In this document: piece by piece, positions 60,250-64,000 of the stretch
How the letters are laid out: each line of letters starts with the position of its first letter
Position numbering within the stretch: the first letter of the stretch is position 1
DNA from: Komagataeibacter xylinus
GTDB taxonomy: Bacteria; Pseudomonadota; Alphaproteobacteria; Acetobacterales; Acetobacteraceae
NCBI RefSeq assembly: GCF_009834365.1
Contig: NZ_CP041348.1
Location: 280,001 to 344,000 of the forward strand
Length of the DNA: 64,000 nucleotides
Direction of reading: 5' to 3'
Made by a program: the position numbers and the translations under genes
Notes under the pieces: model-generated
What the model was told of the DNA's origin: nothing
Databases searched by the model: none
Seen by the model: only the letters and a program-made list of their open reading frames with translations

Positions 60250-62547
60250 TCAGTCCTCAATAATCTGTTCCGCATGCCACGGCTGCGATGCGCTGACCCG
60301 GATCGGGGCTTCTGACGCGCCACGCACCGGATAGCCCGGATGCTCCATGAAATACTCATGCGATGAAAAGGGCCTGCGCCCCGGCTCCAGCCGCCGCCAG
60401 ACCCCGTTACGCTGTAGAATCCACGACTGCAGGTTGTCTTTGAGATCGATCATCATGATCTGGTCAAGCACGCGGGCATGAATTTGCGGGTCGAGCATGG
60501 GCACCATGCTTTCAACCCGCCAGTCCATATTACGCTGCATCCAGTCCGCCGAGGAAATATACAGCTTCGCCTGCTTTGACGGCAGGCGGTGCCCGTCACC
60601 AAACGCATAGATGCGGGCATGCTCAAGGAAGCGCCCCACGATGGACTTGACCTTGATGTTCTCCGAAAGGCCGGGCACGCCAGGGCGCAGGCAGCAGATG
60701 CCGCGCACCACGGCCACGATGCGCACACCCGCGTTCGATGCCGCATACAGCCGGTCGATCAGATCGGGATCGACCAGCGAGTTCATCTTGAGCCAGATCT
60801 GCCCCGGCCTGCCCGCCTGCACATGCGCGATCTCGCCTGCGATCAGTTCTTCCAGCGTGCGGCGGATGGTCACGGGCGAGAACGCGATCGCCTCCATCTT
60901 GGCGGGCATGGCGTAGCCGGTCATGTAGTTGAACAGCCGCGCCGAATCACGCGCAAGCTCAGGGTTGCACGTAAAGAACGACAGGTCGGTATAGATCCGC
61001 GCCGTAATGGGGTGGTAATTGCCGGTGCCAAAATGCGCATACGAGCGCAGGCCGCTGCCTTCGCGCCGCACCACAAGGCTGAGCTTGGCATGGGTCTTGA
61101 GGTCGGAGAAGCCAAACACCACCTGCACGCCAGCAGCCTCGAGCGCGCGGGCGAGGCGGATGTTCGCTTCTTCATCAAACCGGGCGCGCAGTTCAACCAT
61201 GGCGGTCACCGCCTTGCCCGCTTCCGCCGCCTCGATCAGTGCCTTGACGATCGGGCTGTCGCGCGAGGTGCGGTACAGCGTCTGCTTGATCGCCACCACG
61301 GCGGGATCGAGCGCTGCCTGCCGCAGGAACTGCACCACCACGTCAAAGCTTTCAAACGGGTGATGCACGATCATGTCGCGCGCGCGGATGGCGGCAAAGC
61401 AGTCGCCCCCGCAATCGACAATTCGCTCGGGGAAGCGCGGCGTGTAGGGCGGGAACAGCAGGTCGGGCCGGTCATCGACGATCAGCTGCTTGAGGTCCAC
61501 CACCCCGATCAGCCCGGACTGCACGAACACTTCATCGGGTGGCGGGGCCAGCCCGTCGGCCATGGAACGGGCCAGATCCTCGGGCATGCGCGATTCGATA
61601 TCGAGATGGATCACCACGCCACGCCTGCGGCGCTTGAGCGCGCTCTCATACGAGCGAACCAGATCCTCGGCTTCGTCCTCGAACTCCACATCCGTGTCGC
61701 GCACCACGCGCATTACCCCCCAGTCCCCTGCCACGAGGCCGGGGAACAGGCGGTCGATGCACATCACGATCAGGCGCTCGAGCAGGATGAAGCGCGTGAC
61801 ACCGGGCGGCGACAGGGCATCTGGCAGGCGGATGAAGCGCTCGATGCGCGCAGGCAGCAGGATCAGCGCCTCCATCACAAACTGCCCGGTCTCGGCATTC
61901 ATCAGCCGCAGCGCCTGTGCAATGCCCATGTTGGGGATGAAAGGCAGCGGATGGGCGGGGTCGATGGCCAGCGGCGTGAGCACGGGAAAGACGCGCTCCA
62001 TGAAGCAGCTGTCCAGCCATTCCTGCTCCTCGGCGGTGAACGAGACCTCGTCACACACCACCACGCCCGCGGCTTCAAGCTCGCGCTGCAGGTCGCGCCA
62101 GATGCGCTGCTGCTCCTGCAACAGCCGCCCCGTGCGCTCGCGCACGGCGGAAAGCTGCTGCTGCGGCGTCAGCCCATCAGGCGAGGTCTTGACCAGCCCC
62201 TCGCGCACCTGCCCCACGAGCCCCGCCACGCGCACGGAATAGAATTCATCAAGGTTGGAGGCGCTGATCGACAGAAAGCGCACGCGCTCGAGCAGCGGGT
62301 TGCGGGGGTTGTCGGCCTCATCGACCACGCGCTGGTTGAAGTCGAGCCAGGACAGTTCCCGGTTAATGAAACGTGCGGGCGATGTGGCGTCGATCAGGGT
62401 TTCTGGTGCTTCGCGCAGGGCGACCTGCCGCCCTGCCGCCCTGGTGGAGGCGGCGCGGCTGCGCGTGCGGGGCGCCGGTTTTGCGCCCGTGGCAGGCTTG
62501 CGTGGCGTTCTGGCCAATGGATTCGCGCTCCCGTTCGGCGGTGGCAT
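60250..62547 (-). CDS. ppk: Polyphosphate kinase
   Basis: Reversible polymerisation of ATP gamma-phosphate into polyphosphate. About 765 residues from ATG 62547 (a TTG start four codons upstream is possible). A Pro/Ala/Arg-rich N-terminal tail of about 55 residues, then [19 protein letters not shown], the kinase core with two catalytic-type His regions ([28 protein letters not shown]) and [13 protein letters not shown] and [14 protein letters not shown] are typical of PPK1. Forms a ppk-ppx operon, so synthesis and breakdown of polyphosphate are coupled. Confidence 0.95.
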   Translation of the reverse strand: MPPPNGSANPLARTPRKPATGAKPAPRTRSRAASTRAAGRQVALREAPETLIDATSPARFINRELSWLDFNQRVVDEADNPRNPLLERVRFLSISASNLDEFYSVRVAGLVGQVREGLVKTSPDGLTPQQQLSAVRERTGRLLQEQQRIWRDLQRELEAAGVVVCDEVSFTAEEQEWLDSCFMERVFPVLTPLAIDPAHPLPFIPNMGIAQALRLMNAETGQFVMEALILLPARIERFIRLPDALSPPGVTRFILLERLIVMCIDRLFPGLVAGDWGVMRVVRDTDVEFEDEAEDLVRSYESALKRRRRGVVIHLDIESRMPEDLARSMADGLAPPPDEVFVQSGLIGVVDLKQLIVDDRPDLLFPPYTPRFPERIVDCGGDCFAAIRARDMIVHHPFESFDVVVQFLRQAALDPAVVAIKQTLYRTSRDSPIVKALIEAAEAGKAVTAMVELRARFDEEANIRLARALEAAGVQVVFGFSDLKTHAKLSLVVRREGSGLRSYAHFGTGNYHPITARIYTDLSFFTCNPELARDSARLFNYMTGYAMPAKMEAIAFSPVTIRRTLEELIAGEIAHVQAGRPGQIWLKMNSLVDPDLIDRLYAASNAGVRIVAVVRGICCLRPGVPGLSENIKVKSIVGRFLEHARIYAFGDGHRLPSKQAKLYISSADWMQRNMDWRVESMVPMLDPQIHARVLDQIMMIDLKDNLQSWILQRNGVWRRLEPGRRPFSSHEYFMEHPGYPVRGASEAPIRVSASQPWHAEQIIED

Positions 62548-62659
62548 TGCTTGTTGCAAGTGATTCTAGACGACGGAGCGCCCTCTTGACCAGCGCCAAG
62601 CCCCTGCGCGCACGTAGCCTTCAGGGCCAGCATCCCGAAATCTGAGGTGACGCTTCTTT

Positions 62660-62720
62660 CAAAACGATTCAGGAGAACGCCGCCTTTTTGAAAAAAGGCG
62701 GCACCCAAAAACTTTTATTC
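62660..62720 (-). repeat. Dispersed palindromic element, copy 8
   Basis: Hairpin 62679-62702 with arms GCCGCCTTTTT and AAAAAGGCGGC and the flank CACCCAAAAACTTTTATTC, on the minus strand nearly identical to copy 4. Lies between ppk and the end of hdaA. Confidence 0.8.
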
Positions 62721-62796
62721 TGAAAGGGATATCCACCAGTGCGCTTAAGGCCGAAGCCCATGAATTTTTTATGACACGCGCAAAATCCTGATTTTT

Positions 62797-63498
62797 CTAG
62801 CCCGAAGGCACCAGCGGCTGTTCGGCTGGCAGCAGGTCGGCCAGCACATGTGCGGCCAAAGCGCGGGTGACCGGGCGACCCGAGGCAAGGGCTGCGTGAT
62901 CCAGCCGGTTCGCAGCCTCCTGCATGGCAAGTGCCGTGCGCGGCAGGCGGCGCAGCAGCCACTCCACCACCGGCTGCGCCACCACGATCTGCCGCTCGGC
63001 CAGCAGGCGCAGCAGCAGCACGCGCAGCAACCCATCCCCCGGCTGGCTGATGGCCACAGCCATGGTCGCACGCAACCGGCTGGCCAGGTCCGGCAGGGCT
63101 ACCGCCCAGCGTGCAGGCGGCGTGCGCGCGCCAAGCAAAAGCACCATGCCATGCTCGCGCGCGGCATTGATCAGGTGCAGGAGCGCGCGCTCATCGGCGC
63201 ATTCATCGGCACGATCGAGCGCAATGGCCATGAGCGGCACGCGCGCGCCACAGGCCGGGAACAGGGCCGCCACATGCGCGTGCGACAGGCTGGCCCCGTG
63301 CAGCAGCCGCGCGCCATGACGGTGCGCCCAGATTTCAAGCAGATGGGTCTTGCCGGTGCCTGCCGCCCCCCACAGCGCCAGCCTGCGCTCGGGCCATGGC
63401 GTGGCGCCGAGCAGCCAGCTCCGGGCTGCGGCATTGGAGGCGGCAAAAACGAAATCGGCGGCACGGAAACGCGGCGTGTGGGCAAACGGCAACACCAT
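62797..63498 (-). CDS. hdaA: HdaA-type regulator of DnaA (AAA+ domain protein)
   Basis: About 233 residues, DnaA-like AAA+ protein without the DNA-binding domain. [25 protein letters not shown], Walker [32 protein letters not shown] (sensor region) and the Arg-finger-type LASRLRA are present. It promotes hydrolysis of DnaA-ATP with the sliding clamp, preventing re-initiation. ATG 63498 (MVLPFAH) fits the short N-terminus; a GTG four codons upstream is possible. It is divergent from purM across 194 bp, an arrangement common in alphaproteobacteria. Confidence 0.85.
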   Translation of the reverse strand: MVLPFAHTPRFRAADFVFAASNAAARSWLLGATPWPERRLALWGAAGTGKTHLLEIWAHRHGARLLHGASLSHAHVAALFPACGARVPLMAIALDRADECADERALLHLINAAREHGMVLLLGARTPPARWAVALPDLASRLRATMAVAISQPGDGLLRVLLLRLLAERQIVVAQPVVEWLLRRLPRTALAMQEAANRLDHAALASGRPVTRALAAHVLADLLPAEQPLVPSG

Positions 63499-63692
63499 CT
63501 GGCCGATCACCCCGGCAGGCGTGTTTTCATCCGTTTTCAGCTTCGTATGCTCAACCACCGCTTTGTGCACAGCCCCGCCATGACGTAAAGAAAGCCGGAA
63601 GTCCGTTTGAACCCGGCTCCAAGGGCGGTTTTCATAGCCTGCGCGAGGGAGTCCGGGAAAGTGATAGTTTGCTTGTGAAAAAGGCCTGCTGC

Positions 63693-64000
63693 ATGACGTC
63701 CGCCCCCCGCCCGCCAAAGCCTACCTCCGACAACGCGCCAAGCGCCACCTACCGCGATGCCGGGGTGGACATTGCCGCCGGTGACGCGCTTGTCGAAGTC
63801 ATCAAGCCTGCGGCAAAGGCCACGGACCGCCCCGGCACCATGGGCGGGCTTGGCGGATTCGGCGCGCTGTTCGACCTCAAGGCTGCCGGTTTTTCCGACC
63901 CCATCCTCGTGTCATGCACCGATGGCGTGGGCACCAAGCTCATGATCGCCATCGAAAGCGGCCTGCATGAAACCGTGGGCATAGACCTCGTGGCCATGTG
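63693..64000 (+). CDS. purM: Phosphoribosylformylglycinamidine cyclo-ligase, N-terminal part (truncated by the window end)
   Basis: First 102 codons from ATG 63693. [33 protein letters not shown] and [17 protein letters not shown] are the PurM N-terminal landmarks (AIR synthetase, ATP-dependent ring closure of FGAM). The frame stays open to the end of the window. A Pro-rich tail of about 18 residues precedes the conserved start. Confidence 0.93.
   Translation, partial: MTSAPRPPKPTSDNAPSATYRDAGVDIAAGDALVEVIKPAAKATDRPGTMGGLGGFGALFDLKAAGFSDPILVSCTDGVGTKLMIAIESGLHETVGIDLVAM

Noticed and set aside
1..64000. CRISPR arrays, prophage, rRNA or tRNA genes
   Set aside because: No regularly spaced direct repeats, no phage structural genes, and no cloverleaf or rRNA-like sequence was seen while reading the intergenic regions. 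The only mobile element is the IS630 copy.

Overview
The window is GC-rich, densely coded chromosomal DNA of an alphaproteobacterium, most likely an acetic acid bacterium (Acetobacteraceae, Komagataeibacter/Gluconacetobacter type). The alphaproteobacterial signs are a PhyR-NepR-EcfG general stress response locus, a TrcR (DUF1013) regulator, an HdaA-type DnaA regulator, two YdcH/DUF465 mini-proteins and an NAD-type isocitrate dehydrogenase. The genus is an inference from overall gene content; no rRNA or tRNA gene is present to fix it.

Layout. 0-8.9 kb: end of a secreted protein, a ThDP-dependent decarboxylase-like enzyme, a Fur box with a probable small RNA, glucokinase, an SDR/acyltransferase pair, then thiL-nusB-nrdR. 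8.9-14.7 kb: recQ, an OmpA-like lipoprotein and the cydDC exporter. 14.8-20.5 kb: the general stress response locus (histidine kinase, NepR, two ECF sigma factors, divergent PhyR) followed by otsA. 20.5-31.8 kb: uup, an oxidoreductase, secDF, mscL, rpmE, a heat-shock hsp20 with a sigma32-type promoter and a ROSE-like thermometer, trcR, two ydcH genes and purEK. 32-40.9 kb: two radC-like genes (one degenerate), a phosphatase, uvrD, prmA, an acetyltransferase, an aminopeptidase and isocitrate dehydrogenase. 41-57.4 kb: a purine-catabolism island on the minus strand (xdhABC-lysR, then a nine-gene operon from a flavin monooxygenase through hpxXYW, allC, pucG, puuE and uraD to uraH), plus a hydantoinase-like gene whose metal site is destroyed. 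57.6-64 kb: an IS630 element, ppx and ppk, hdaA, and the start of purM.

How genes work together. XdhABC would turn hypoxanthine/xanthine into urate. UraH, UraD, PuuE, AllC and PucG carry 5-hydroxyisourate to oxalurate-level products, and HpxW would release oxalate and ammonia from oxamate. No known urate oxidase is present; the flavoprotein at the head of the operon is the obvious candidate for that step. The stress locus encodes a complete partner-switch with its sensor kinase, and trehalose synthesis lies next to it.

The main non-coding signals are a palindromic Fur box overlapping a promoter that would make a ~98-nt RNA ending in a strong terminator, a dispersed family of eight related palindromic elements beside gene 3' ends, and an RNA-thermometer leader in front of hsp20.
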